Source of the DNA: Gymnodinialimonas sp. 57CJ19 | GTDB taxonomy: Bacteria > Pseudomonadota > Alphaproteobacteria > Rhodobacterales > Rhodobacteraceae | Direction: 5' to 3' | DNA: 64,000 nucleotides | NCBI RefSeq assembly: GCF_038396845.1 | Contig: NZ_CP151587.1 | Location: forward strand, 1,834,001 to 1,898,000 | Shown here: in pieces, positions 18,085-27,078 of the stretch | How positions within the stretch are numbered: position 1 is the stretch's first letter | How the letters are laid out: the number at the start of each line of letters is the position of its first letter | Notes under the pieces: generated by a model | What the model was told of the DNA's origin: nothing | What the model saw: only the letters and a program-made list of their open reading frames with translations | Database searches by the model: none | Position numbers and translations under genes: made by a program

Positions 18085-19632
18085 CTATAGAAGCCACTCG
18101 ACAGGAAGCCATCCCACGACGCGCAATGCCAGCCGATTGGCCAGGTTCGTGCCCGGTTCCTGCCGCGTGACCACGGGATCACCCGGATGCGCCCATACCA
18201 GCTTGCCGCCATCCAACCTCACCTGCCAGGCAAGCCCGCCCAAGCCGTGGTCAAAGGCACGATGCAACGATCTGGCCATGCTTTCGCTTTCGATTACCAG
18301 CCCCATCTCAGTATTGAGCGTGGCTGATCGTGGATCGAAATTGAACGAGCCGATAAAAATGCGCGCGCCGTCGACGGCGAAGGTCTTGGCATGCAGGTTT
18401 GATCCGGATGAACCCAGGCGCGGCAGCTTGTCGTCTTCGGACGGCCCCGCCGCATGGGCGCGCAACTCGAATAGACCGATACCGGCGCGCAACAGGTCCT
18501 TTCTGCGTTTGCCGTAGCCCGCGTGAACGGGAAGCATGTTGGTGGCCTCCAGAGAATTGGTCAGCATGCGGATCTTGACCCCGTCGCCACGGAGCTTTGC
18601 GAGGGCCCCGACGCCGGGCGCACCGGGTACGAAATAGGGCGTCACGCCATCGAATTGACGCGTTATCGGGCCGACCGCATCCAGCAGGCGACTGGTAAAC
18701 AGATGCTTTTTCGGCACCTTGTCGAAGATCGTTGCGGGGTTGTCACTGACCAACTCAGCGCGCGTCCATTCCAACGCCAATGTTCCTTGCATCAGCTTTG
18801 GCACAAGCTCCGAGCTTTCCAGATAGCCGCGGTACTCGGAAAATTGAGGCGTGTCTTCAAACCGATCCAAGCGTGACGCCAACAGATCCGGCTGTTTGAT
18901 CTTGCGCAGAATGCGCGACGCCTCATGTACCGGCGCTGCGTTCCAGTATCGGTCGAAATCATCGGAGATTTGCGAGACAACGTCGCCCATCGCCAGCACA
19001 TCAAGATCAATCTGCAACGGGTTCACCCCGGTGCCGAAATACTCGTCTCCCACATTGCGGCCGCCCAGAACGCTTGCGCGGCCGTCGACGGTGAACGCCT
19101 TGTTGTGCATCCGGTGGTTCAGCCTGAAAAAGTCGAACCCATAGGACAGACGCTTGAAGCGGCGCAGCATAAACGGATTGAACAGGCGGACTTCAATATT
19201 GGGATGGGCGTCCATGCTGGCCAATACGTCATCAAGGCCGTCGATCCCGTTGTCGTCCAGAAGGATCCGCACCCGCACCCCGCGATCCGCCGCGCGCAAC
19301 AGCGCCTTGAGCAGCAGATGCCCGGTCATATCATCGCGCCAGATGTAGTATTGCACGTCAATGGCAGTCGTCGCCGCGCCGGCCAACACCATGCGAGTGA
19401 CGAAGGCCTCCATGCCGTCTTCCAACGGCGCGATGCCGCTTGATCCAGGTATTTGCGCGCCTTGTTGCGCGACTAGGGTCCGGGCCAAGGGCCCGGTCGT
19501 GGCGGGGGGCAGGGCGTTACATATCGGCCGTGTGTGCGGGCGCGGGGCGCGGAACACGAGCCGCGCCAAAATGATCGCCAAAGCGACGAGGACCGACGCG
19601 GCAATCAGAATTTTCAGCAGGCCCAAGATCAT
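18085..19632 (-). CDS. Phospholipase D family protein (cardiolipin-synthase-like)
   Basis: The 515-residue protein begins with one membrane anchor and has two HKD motifs, HNKAFTVD and HAKTFAVD, each followed by the Gly/Asn-rich strand typical of the superfamily (LGGRNVGDEYF, IGSFNFDPRSA). The pair of HKD motifs forms one active site for phosphodiester hydrolysis or transphosphatidylation; similar proteins act on phospholipids. Its ATG follows directly after the stop of the endonuclease/phosphatase gene, so the two are translated together. Confidence 0.85.
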   Translation of the reverse strand: MILGLLKILIAASVLVALAIILARLVFRAPRPHTRPICNALPPATTGPLARTLVAQQGAQIPGSSGIAPLEDGMEAFVTRMVLAGAATTAIDVQYYIWRDDMTGHLLLKALLRAADRGVRVRILLDDNGIDGLDDVLASMDAHPNIEVRLFNPFMLRRFKRLSYGFDFFRLNHRMHNKAFTVDGRASVLGGRNVGDEYFGTGVNPLQIDLDVLAMGDVVSQISDDFDRYWNAAPVHEASRILRKIKQPDLLASRLDRFEDTPQFSEYRGYLESSELVPKLMQGTLALEWTRAELVSDNPATIFDKVPKKHLFTSRLLDAVGPITRQFDGVTPYFVPGAPGVGALAKLRGDGVKIRMLTNSLEATNMLPVHAGYGKRRKDLLRAGIGLFELRAHAAGPSEDDKLPRLGSSGSNLHAKTFAVDGARIFIGSFNFDPRSATLNTEMGLVIESESMARSLHRAFDHGLGGLAWQVRLDGGKLVWAHPGDPVVTRQEPGTNLANRLALRVVGWLPVEWLL

Positions 19633-20346
19633 TCAACGCGTCCCGTTCGATTTGGTGCTGATGCGGAACTGCGCGCGGATGGGCCGATGATCCGAGGCGA
19701 TCTTGGCGGCAGGGTGGCCGATCACATCGCTGGCCAAAACACAGACATCGCGGCTGAGGACAAGCTTGTCGAGCCGCAGGAACGGGCGGCCCGCCGGGAA
19801 GGTTGCACCGGGGCTATGGATGCGCAGCCAGTCGGGCAAGGTCTCAAACCCCTTGCGGTCGCGCCATTCATTGAAGTCTCCGGCGATGACGGTCGGACGC
19901 GCGTCCATGCCGGCCAATCGCTCTGCAATATGGCTGATCTGTTTGCGACGGTTGCCCCGCAGCAGACCCAAGTGCACGCCCACGACGCGAAGGGGGCTGT
20001 CGCTGATGGTTACGTCAAGGATCACCGCACCGCGCGGCTCAAGCGCGGGCAGGTCGATGCGCGTGATTGCCTCCACCTTCACGGACGGCCGCTTGAGGAC
20101 TGCAATCCCATGCCAGCCAAGCCCTACGCCGGTTGGCGTCAGATCGACCACATCAAATGGACCAACGCGACCGCCGGTGATGGGAAGCGCGGCGGGCCGT
20201 GGATGGAGACGGAAGTCCGCCTCCTGCAAGACGCAGATGTCCGCATCCAAACCTGAAAGCACCTCAATCGTGCGCAAGGGCCGCCGCTTCAGGTCACGGC
20301 CCAGGCCCGCGCGGATATTCCAGCTGGCCAGTGTGAATTCGGTCAA
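19633..20346 (-). CDS. Endonuclease/exonuclease/phosphatase family protein
   Basis: The 237-residue protein has the EEP fold motifs in order: WNIRAGLG, ADICVLQEADF, GVHLGLLRGN, the metal-binding GDFNEW and the C-terminal SDHRPIRAQF. The family includes nucleases and phospholipid or inositol phosphatases. The start is TTG at 20346 with AAGGGG eight bases upstream. Coupling with the phospholipase D gene suggests a phosphodiester or lipid substrate, but this is inference. Confidence 0.82.
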   Translation of the reverse strand: MTEFTLASWNIRAGLGRDLKRRPLRTIEVLSGLDADICVLQEADFRLHPRPAALPITGGRVGPFDVVDLTPTGVGLGWHGIAVLKRPSVKVEAITRIDLPALEPRGAVILDVTISDSPLRVVGVHLGLLRGNRRKQISHIAERLAGMDARPTVIAGDFNEWRDRKGFETLPDWLRIHSPGATFPAGRPFLRLDKLVLSRDVCVLASDVIGHPAAKIASDHRPIRAQFRISTKSNGTR

Positions 20347-20526
20347 TGATCGGCCCCTTGTTAACCCGGGTCAGCGCCTCGCTGCCGTGTCGGCGGATAA
20401 GGTATTGGCAGGGGCTATGCCCCCCAAAACCTGTGTACCCAAGGTAGAAAGCCGTTGAAAGCTGTACGCTGGTGTGCCGCCTAGAACAATCACGCCAAGC
20501 CCGTCGCGCTTGCTGCTGTCGCGGGG

Positions 20527-20835
20527 CTAATCATCCGTCACGCGGTACCTCCAGTCGTTGTCCGCGGCGTACGCAATCGCACTTTCGCGGTCCGGAAAGC
20601 TCAGGTTGATCGTCTGATACGGGTCATCGCTGGAGGTCCACCCCATGAGCGGCTCCAGGGTCGAGCCGGAGGCGGGCACAAATTTCAGCAGCCAATGATC
20701 GGGTCGAGGCCCCGATTGCGTCGCACTTTTTGCAGGACGGTAGATGATGGCGGTGGGAACACCGGTGGACGTCAAGTCCGTGCCCGGCAGCGTTGGCCGA
20801 AGGGGAGGACGGTTGTGCCCTTTCATCTGTGACAT
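20527..20835 (-). CDS. NDUFS4-like complex I accessory subunit
   Basis: Started at ATG 20835 (GGAG upstream) the protein has 102 residues. It carries the NDUFS4/ETC complex I 18-kDa signature: AIIYRPAKSATQSG, then WLLKF, PLMGWTSSDDPYQ and FPDRESAIAYAADNDWRYRV. In alphaproteobacteria this subunit binds the peripheral arm of respiratory complex I. No nuo genes are present nearby and the length suggests only the core domain, so this may be a second copy with a separate role. It lies 76 bases downstream of the patatin gene on the same strand. Confidence 0.78.
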   Translation of the reverse strand: MSQMKGHNRPPLRPTLPGTDLTSTGVPTAIIYRPAKSATQSGPRPDHWLLKFVPASGSTLEPLMGWTSSDDPYQTINLSFPDRESAIAYAADNDWRYRVTDD

Positions 20836-20910
20836 TTGAAATCTCCGTGGCTGATACAGAGGATACTTTCCTTGCAACCCGCACAGTGCCGCGAAGGGCG
20901 ATCGGGCGCA

Positions 20911-21726
20911 TTAACGCGGATCAATTTGTCGTTTCACCAGTTCTCGCAGCCCCTCCGTTTCGGACAGTATTTCCGAGACTTTCAGAAAATCTAGCGCGCG
21001 GTAGTTGTTGACGGGGGGGCGTAACACCTGCGTGTCCGGATACTGCGCCGCTTGCGCCCGAGTGATGGACTGCTGCATGATTTGGCCGGTCGTATACATG
21101 ACCTCGACCTTGCTCGGCCGCTCCGCTGAATCGCCGCTTGGGCCGCCGGACACGTCGATGGCAATGACCGTGTCACCGGTGCCCTGGACGTATGTCAAAG
21201 GGCAGGGGTCGGTCGTGCTGCCATCCACGAAATAGCGATCGTCGATGTTGACGGGCAGGAAAACGGCAGGAATCGCAGACGAGGCCGCGAGAGCGCGGCG
21301 CAGCGGCCCGGCGTCAAACACCTGCGTGCGGGCGGCGTAGTAGTCGGTCGCGATGACTTTCAGCGGAATGGACAGATCATCGAACCGCTGGGGAATGGTC
21401 TTGGGCAGAAAAACCTCGAAGATGGTCTCAAGGTTAAACTCCCCCAAGCGCAAACCGCCATCGGCCAGAAAACTCTTTACGCTATTTGGCCGAACTTTGA
21501 ACGCTTGGGTTACAAGCCGCTTTCTGTCGTTGAAGCTCTCCATGATATGATCTTCGATTTCGTCCGCAGACATGCCGGCCGCGTAGGCCGCCCCCATGAT
21601 GGATCCAATGGACGTCCCGGCAATAAGTGTGGGTTTGATGCCAAGGTCGTCGAAGGCCCGCAGCGCATGGATGTGGGCAACGCCACGGGCGCCGCCGGCC
21701 CCCAGCACGAGTGTCGTGGTCTTCAT
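20911..21726 (-). CDS. Patatin-like phospholipase
   Basis: The 271-residue protein shows the patatin catalytic dyad: oxyanion loop GAGGARGVAH at residues 8-17, nucleophile Ser in AGTSIGSIMGAAYAAG and Asp in VDGSTTDPCPL. Length matches single-domain bacterial patatins of the RssA/YlbK type, which hydrolyse membrane phospholipid acyl esters. It sits beside the phospholipase D and endonuclease/phosphatase genes on the same strand, suggesting a lipid-remodelling group. Confidence 0.88.
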   Translation of the reverse strand: MKTTTLVLGAGGARGVAHIHALRAFDDLGIKPTLIAGTSIGSIMGAAYAAGMSADEIEDHIMESFNDRKRLVTQAFKVRPNSVKSFLADGGLRLGEFNLETIFEVFLPKTIPQRFDDLSIPLKVIATDYYAARTQVFDAGPLRRALAASSAIPAVFLPVNIDDRYFVDGSTTDPCPLTYVQGTGDTVIAIDVSGGPSGDSAERPSKVEVMYTTGQIMQQSITRAQAAQYPDTQVLRPPVNNYRALDFLKVSEILSETEGLRELVKRQIDPR

Positions 21727-21876
21727 TTTCTGCCCCCGCGCCCGCGTCTTTGAGATTTGATTCTCAGATTAAGGCCGGGTCGTGCCACGGTCTACTGTTT
21801 AACGTCCCTTGTGGTCACCACGACAAGGTCATTCGCCATTGGTACGGGTCGCGCGCGACGGACTGCATTCTTTGAT

Positions 21877-21890
21877 TTAATCCAGATCAA
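21877..21890. promoter_or_regulatory. FNR-like box upstream of universal stress protein gene
   Basis: TTAAT-CCAG-ATCAA differs from the FNR consensus TTGAT-N4-ATCAA at one base. It ends 54 bases before the start of the universal stress protein gene. FNR/FnrL control of such genes under low oxygen is common in Rhodobacteraceae. Confidence 0.55.
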
Positions 21891-21944
21891 GGGATTTCGC
21901 GATGTTGGACGGTAACATCGCTATTTAGTATAAGGGGATCCACC

Positions 21945-22787
21945 ATGCGCAACATTGTAGTCGGCATCGATCTGTCCGCGCGGTCCGACCGTGCGATCGA
22001 CAGGGCGGCCAACCTAGCCCGTCAGTTCTCGGCGGCGTTGCATATTGTGCACGTTATCGACGATGAACTGCCCAAATCGGTGGTGGATTTGCAGCGCGAC
22101 AGTGTCAAAGCGTTGTTGACCCGGCAAACCGCCAAGCAGGATGCTTTCACGAATATCGACACCAATATCCATCTTCTGCTGGGTGATCCGTCGACCGCGA
22201 TCCTGACGTTCGCCGAGCAACAGTCAGCCGATCTTATCGTGCTGGGAACACAACGCGCTCTTGGTTTGCTGGAGCGTTTTCGCGGCACAACGGTCGCGCG
22301 GATTGCGGCCGCCAGCCAAATTCCGACACTGGTGGTCGCCGCTCCGGTCTGTGGCGCATATGAGCGGCCTGTGGTTGGCGTGGATTTCTCGGTTTGCTCC
22401 GGAAACGCAGCGAGGTTGGCTGCGAAGCTGGCCGCCGATCAAAAGCTGACCTTGGTGAATGCGTATCACATTCCGTTCAAGATGCTCACCGCAAACACCA
22501 CCGCTTCCGGTGAAGTGTCGATGAAGGACGCGCAACGTGCAGAGGCCGAACTCAAGGAACCAATGGCAGCGTTCGAAAACGATCTGGCAATCGCGGAGCC
22601 GGTTGAATGGGTGCTGGTCGAGGGCCATCCCACCGCAGTTCTGCAACAAACGACACGGCGCATGGGGGCAGATCTTGTCAGCGTCGGGCCCCACGCGCGA
22701 TCGTGGCTGTCCAAAGCGCTGATTGGGAGCACGGCAGAAGACCTCCTGACTGAGCCGCCTTGCGACGTCCTTGTCACCCCTCTCTGA
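21945..22787 (+). CDS. Tandem universal stress protein (UspA family)
   Basis: The 280 residues are two Usp domains (about 1-140 and 141-280). The first starts NIVVGIDLSARSDRAI and has LIVLGTQ; the second starts PVVGVDFSVCS and ends with VSVGPHARSWLSKALIGSTA, a variant of the ATP-binding loop. Double-domain Usps are dimers in one chain and help survival in starvation, oxygen limitation or stress. An FNR-like box lies just upstream. The PAP2 gene follows after 96 bases. Confidence 0.88.
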   Translation: MRNIVVGIDLSARSDRAIDRAANLARQFSAALHIVHVIDDELPKSVVDLQRDSVKALLTRQTAKQDAFTNIDTNIHLLLGDPSTAILTFAEQQSADLIVLGTQRALGLLERFRGTTVARIAAASQIPTLVVAAPVCGAYERPVVGVDFSVCSGNAARLAAKLAADQKLTLVNAYHIPFKMLTANTTASGEVSMKDAQRAEAELKEPMAAFENDLAIAEPVEWVLVEGHPTAVLQQTTRRMGADLVSVGPHARSWLSKALIGSTAEDLLTEPPCDVLVTPL

Positions 22788-22883
22788 AGACGGTGGCACT
22801 TGCCGGGCCTGTTCCAGTAGTTACAGATAGGCGGCGGCCGTAGGGTGGCGGTCGCAGGATAGGGAAACCATGAGGGGCGGGCC

Positions 22884-23597
22884 TTGACCATACGCAGACA
22901 AGTTCGGCAAAGCGCCGCGGTGTTATCAAACCGCATTCTTCTGGCTTTTTTGATCCTGGCGGGTTTGACGTGGACGTTCTTCTCGCTTGCGGATGCCGTG
23001 TTCGAGAATGAGACAGATACGTTCGACACCCTTGTGGTGCTCGCGTTTCGCAATCCCGCCGATCTGAGCGACCCTTTCGGCCCGATCTGGGTGGAGGAAA
23101 TGGCTCGCGACATCACGGGCCTTGGCGGTCTGGCTGTCCTGAGCCTTCTGGTGATCGTATCGGCGGGCTTTTTGTGGCTACGTGCACAACGCAGGCTGGC
23201 GGTCGTCCTGATCAGCGCGGTGGCCACGGGAACGGCACTGAGCCAGTTTCTCAAGTTTGGATTCGATCGCGCGCGCCCGGATCTCGTGTCCCAGGAGGCT
23301 GCGGTTTACACCGCAAGCTTCCCGAGCGGCCATTCGATGATGGCGGCCATCGTGTATCTGACCCTTGCCGTGCTTCTTGCCCGAACCCTGCACGGCAAAG
23401 TCGCGAAGGCCTACGTGATCGCGGTGGCGACACTTGTGGTGATCGCCGTAGGCATCAGCCGTGTCTATCTTGGGGTGCATTGGCCCACCGACGTTCTTGC
23501 GGGTTGGATCATTGGTGCCGCCTGGGCGCTATTGTTCGGGATCGTCGCAAAATGGCTGACCCGAGATGACCGCTTGGCGACAGACATGGCGGACTAG
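22884..23597 (+). CDS. PAP2 family phosphatase
   Basis: The 237-residue protein has about six membrane helices and the three PAP2 phosphatase motifs: KFGFDRARPD, PSGHSMMAA and SRVYLGVHWPTDVLAG, with catalytic His in the second and third. It probably dephosphorylates a lipid phosphate such as phosphatidate or undecaprenyl pyrophosphate on the periplasmic face. The start is TTG at 22884 behind AGGGGCGG; the ATG at 22870 is in a different frame and closed at once. A terminator follows at 23663. Confidence 0.87.
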   Translation: MTIRRQVRQSAAVLSNRILLAFLILAGLTWTFFSLADAVFENETDTFDTLVVLAFRNPADLSDPFGPIWVEEMARDITGLGGLAVLSLLVIVSAGFLWLRAQRRLAVVLISAVATGTALSQFLKFGFDRARPDLVSQEAAVYTASFPSGHSMMAAIVYLTLAVLLARTLHGKVAKAYVIAVATLVVIAVGISRVYLGVHWPTDVLAGWIIGAAWALLFGIVAKWLTRDDRLATDMAD

Positions 23598-23662
23598 GCG
23601 GGCTTGGCGGTGTGGTTTGTTGCGGGCATCACGCATAGACTTGCGATAGCGTTGTGTCGCAC

Positions 23663-23680
23663 GGCGGCTCGCCGCCTTTT
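23663..23680 (+). terminator. Rho-independent terminator after PAP2 gene
   Basis: GGCGG at 23663-23667 pairs with CCGCC at 23672-23676 around CTCG, and four T follow immediately (23677-23680). It lies 65 bases after the PAP2 stop and before mgtE. Confidence 0.65.
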
Positions 23681-23762
23681 GGGTGCGGACCGCACCGTGC
23701 ATTCGCCTTATCGGTCGCGGTTCGATCTTCCGAGGCCAATTATCTGACCAAGGAAGCCGTCC

Positions 23763-25106
23763 ATGTCGACTGAAGATCAAGGCCACCGTGCAAACACCGT
23801 TCCTGACGCGACCTCGACAGACGATACCACCCGATTTCTGAGAACTGCGCATCCCGTAGACGTCGCGGCATGGATCGGCCATCTGTCGACCGTGGAGGCA
23901 TTGGCGCAGCTTCAGGCGCTTGAACCAACGCGCAGTGCCGCGGTGTTCTCGGCCATTGAGCCATCGAGGCAAGTCGCCCTGGCCGATGCAATGTCCGAGG
24001 ACGAGCTGGCCCGGATTGGGGCCGGTATGGATGCCGACGATCGTGTGGATCTTTTCAACTTGCTCCCGCCGACGCGGCAACAACGCCTGATCCGGGATAT
24101 CAGCGACGCGGACCAAGCTGCCCTGCACCGTCTTGCCGTCCATGGAGAGCACGCGGCGGGCGCCTTGATGACATCGGACTTCGCCACCCTGGACGCTGAC
24201 ATGACGGCGACACAAGCGTTGACGGCCTTGCGGGATCAGGCTGCGGCCGCAGAGACGATTTATCGCTCTTATGTTTTGGACGCGGACGGCCGTCTGGTTG
24301 GCGCCGTGCGCCTGCACGCGCTGGTCATGGCAGAGGACGCCTCAACGGTGCGCGATATCATGGAACATCACCCCATCGCAGTCACATCGGAAACCCGTCG
24401 TGAAGAAGTCGCCCACCTGATCGCGCGCTATGACCTTCTGGCGATCCCGGTCGTTGATGCCCACGGCGCCCTTGTCGGCATCGTCACCCACGATGATGCC
24501 ACCGACGCGATGCAAGCCGAAATGACAGAAGACTTTCAGAAGATTTCGACCGTGCTGCCGTTCTCGCAAAACATGCGTGAGGCAAGTATTCGTGTGCTCT
24601 ATTCCAAGCGGATCGTATGGTTGGCGCTTCTGGTCTTCGGCAACCTGTTCTCTGGGGCAGGCATCGCCTATTTCGAGGAAACGATCCTTGCTTATGTCTC
24701 TCTTGTGTTTTTCCTCCCGCTTCTGATCGACAGCAGCGGGAACGCGGGCGCGCAATCGGCCACATTGATGGTGCGGGCCATGGCGACGGGGGACGTGGTG
24801 CTGAAGGACTGGCGCGATTTGATCGTGCGGGAATTGTCCATCGCGGCGGCCCTTGGGGCCACGATGGCATTGGTCGTCGTCCCATTGGGCATCTGGCGCG
24901 GCGGATCGGATGTAGCGTTCGTGGTCGGGCTGACAATGTTTTTCGTGGTGATCATTGGGAGCCTCGTGGGGATGTCATTACCGTTTCTGCTCAGCCGCCT
25001 GAAGCTGGACCCCGCCACCGCCAGCGGGCCGCTGGTGACGACGATCTCGGACGGCGTGGGGGTGCTGATCTACTTCTCCATCGCCACATTGGTGCTGACG
25101 CTATGA
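23763..25106 (+). CDS. mgtE: Magnesium transporter MgtE
   Basis: The 447-residue protein has the MgtE order: N-terminal helical sensor domain (about 30-130), a CBS pair (about 140-260, with LMTSDFATLDADMTATQAL and RDIMEHHPIAVTSE), then a plug helix and five membrane helices with SSGNAGAQSATLMVRAMATG, the family's pore signature. It imports Mg2+ and closes when cytosolic Mg2+ is high. Its 3' end overlaps the convergent universal stress gene by six bases. Confidence 0.92.
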   Translation: MSTEDQGHRANTVPDATSTDDTTRFLRTAHPVDVAAWIGHLSTVEALAQLQALEPTRSAAVFSAIEPSRQVALADAMSEDELARIGAGMDADDRVDLFNLLPPTRQQRLIRDISDADQAALHRLAVHGEHAAGALMTSDFATLDADMTATQALTALRDQAAAAETIYRSYVLDADGRLVGAVRLHALVMAEDASTVRDIMEHHPIAVTSETRREEVAHLIARYDLLAIPVVDAHGALVGIVTHDDATDAMQAEMTEDFQKISTVLPFSQNMREASIRVLYSKRIVWLALLVFGNLFSGAGIAYFEETILAYVSLVFFLPLLIDSSGNAGAQSATLMVRAMATGDVVLKDWRDLIVRELSIAAALGATMALVVVPLGIWRGGSDVAFVVGLTMFFVVIIGSLVGMSLPFLLSRLKLDPATASGPLVTTISDGVGVLIYFSIATLVLTL

Positions 25107-25994
25107 CGGGGCTTGCGTGTCTGCGGGGGAGGGGCACCAGATCAGCACGTCGCACCGGGCATCACGTAGCAACCGCCGGGAAACGCTGCCGATAAAGGCG
25201 CGTCGGATCAGGCTGTCGCGCCCTTGGCCAACGGTGATCAGATCAACATCCGGGGTCTTGCAAAGCCGAGTCAGGGTCCGCAGCGGATCGCCCTGCAAAA
25301 CCCTTGTAGCAACGCGCCGTTTCAGTCTTGAGGTGACATCGCCCAGGTAATCTTCGGCGGCCTTGACCAATTTTTTCCGGTGCGCCGTCAATTCGGCCTT
25401 ACGTGATCCAACCCGCAGCATGGCTTCTTTCAGTTGCGGCGGTATCTGCACGGCCTGAACAAGCGTCAACTCCGCACCCGGCAAGATCTCGGACACGAAA
25501 CGGGACATCGCCAAGGCGCCATCCGCGCCGTTGGTCGCCAAGACGACGTGTCCATAGGGATGCTCGACCGGTCTTTTTACCACAAGCACCGGAACATCCG
25601 CCGCGGCGATGACGCGGTCGGTGGTGGAGCCAAGCAGGCGCTCGGTGATCTTTAACTTTTGGTGCGCACGCATGACGATCAAATCCGGCGCAAGTTCTGC
25701 ACTCAGGTCAATCAATTGCAGGGCATGGGATCCCGACATGATATGTATCGTAGCAGCCTGCGGATCGGTGCCCAGAGTGAAAAGCGCAGCCTCAATCTTC
25801 TCGCGGGCGGCCAAAGCCGCTTGCCCAAGAAGGCTTGACCCATCGTGAAGATCCGCGACGTCGCCGGGCAAATCCAGAACGTGGGCCACGTGAAGGTCGG
25901 CGCCGCGTGCCGCAGAAATCTCCACCGCCCGTGCAAGGACGGAGACGTCCTGAGGCAAGTTGGCGACGGCGGCAAGAATGATGGCATTCGTCAT
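25101..25994 (-). CDS. Tandem universal stress protein (UspA family)
   Basis: Taken from ATG 25994 (CGGAG upstream) the protein has 297 residues in two Usp domains. The first holds DLIVMRAHQKLKITERLLGS and the second VGQGRDSLIRRAFIGSVSRR, both near the ATP loop G-x2-G-x9-G-S/T. A longer frame to 26135 would run back into the MscS gene and is not needed. It follows the MscS gene by 37 bases on the same strand, so the two probably form an operon. Confidence 0.86.
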   Translation of the reverse strand: MTNAIILAAVANLPQDVSVLARAVEISAARGADLHVAHVLDLPGDVADLHDGSSLLGQAALAAREKIEAALFTLGTDPQAATIHIMSGSHALQLIDLSAELAPDLIVMRAHQKLKITERLLGSTTDRVIAAADVPVLVVKRPVEHPYGHVVLATNGADGALAMSRFVSEILPGAELTLVQAVQIPPQLKEAMLRVGSRKAELTAHRKKLVKAAEDYLGDVTSRLKRRVATRVLQGDPLRTLTRLCKTPDVDLITVGQGRDSLIRRAFIGSVSRRLLRDARCDVLIWCPSPADTQAPS

Positions 25995-26031
25995 GTCCGT
26001 TACTCCGTGAGCGCCGATCGTGAGATGCCCA

Positions 26032-26940
26032 TTAGGCAGGCTCATCAGCTGTTTCAGCACCCGTGTCATTGGCGCTGACCAACTGTATCCGGCGATAGGG
26101 GGCGATGCTGCCCGCGCGGCGAAGCCCATCATCAATCAGGCTGAAAACCTCATCACGGCAATCCACGGCACGCTCAAACCTCGGCACCCAGTAGCGGATC
26201 GTATAGCTGATGCCGCCTTCTTCATAGGCGTTTACCCTTATATCCGGGGCTGGATCCTGCTGGATCAGTTTACCCTCGCGCAGGGCCGCCACCATGATCG
26301 CGCGGGCCTTTTCAATGGGCAGAACGTGATCAAGGGTGATCTTTACCTGTGCCCGAAACTCTCGCTTCGGAGCAGAGTAGTTGGTGATGCGTTGTCGCGA
26401 TATCTGGCTGTTGGGCAGGATGACGTAGGTCACATCGAGGGTCTGCAACCGGGTTGTACGCCAGCCGATCTCGATCACCTTGGCCTGCGCCAGCGTGTCA
26501 ATGTCGATCCAGTCACCGATCCGAAACGGGGCCTCAATGGCCAGTGCGATGCCGGATAAAGTATCGGCGACGACGTTGCGGATGGCGAAGCCGATCAAGG
26601 CCAGAATGACCGTGGAGCCTGCCACGGCGCCAAATGCGCCCTGTCCTATATAGAAGGAAGCGGTCGCGATGAACGCGCACAGAAACAGGAAGGCTGTGAT
26701 CAGGTCCTTGAGCAACCGAGGGTAGGGACGGTTGCGGCCAGCCTTGTCGAGGACCATCGCCGTGATCCGGCTTATCACCCAAGCGCTTGCAAAGTAGATC
26801 GCGGCCGTGCTGATCAGGGACAGCAACTCACTGTCCGGAACAATTTCAGGGTAAGCCTGTCTTGTGAAGACAAGCCCGATGCTTGCCAGAAGAACCAGAA
26901 TCGGCAGGATCAATCGCCGCGCATGGTATTTCATACTCAT
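26032..26940 (-). CDS. MscS-type mechanosensitive channel
   Basis: The 302-residue protein has four N-terminal membrane helices, a pore-like Gly/Ala helix (GAFGAVAGSTVILALIGFAI) and the MscS beta domain (APFRIGDWIDIDTLAQAKVIEIGWRTTRL, then YVILPNSQISRQRITNYS). MscS channels open under hypo-osmotic shock. It is upstream of the Usp gene in the same direction and divergent from no gene with a clear link. Confidence 0.87.
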   Translation of the reverse strand: MSMKYHARRLILPILVLLASIGLVFTRQAYPEIVPDSELLSLISTAAIYFASAWVISRITAMVLDKAGRNRPYPRLLKDLITAFLFLCAFIATASFYIGQGAFGAVAGSTVILALIGFAIRNVVADTLSGIALAIEAPFRIGDWIDIDTLAQAKVIEIGWRTTRLQTLDVTYVILPNSQISRQRITNYSAPKREFRAQVKITLDHVLPIEKARAIMVAALREGKLIQQDPAPDIRVNAYEEGGISYTIRYWVPRFERAVDCRDEVFSLIDDGLRRAGSIAPYRRIQLVSANDTGAETADEPA

Positions 26941-27031
26941 GGTAGGTGTCCTTGTTTCGTCGAAGCGACACCGTCGGAAAAACCGGTTTTATCGGGCGTG
27001 CTGTTTGCCTGTCGTCACCGGGATTATATGA

Positions 27032-27059
27032 GCTGCGCCGTCAACTTCAACGGCGCAGC
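27032..27059 (-). terminator. Hairpin after the DUF1127 gene
   Basis: GCTGCGCCGT (27032-27041) pairs with ACGGCGCAGC (27050-27059) over 10 bp around an 8-base loop. It lies 20 bases beyond the minus-strand stop of the DUF1127 gene. Confidence 0.6.
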
Positions 27060-27078
27060 ATGGGTCGGCCTCAGGTAG

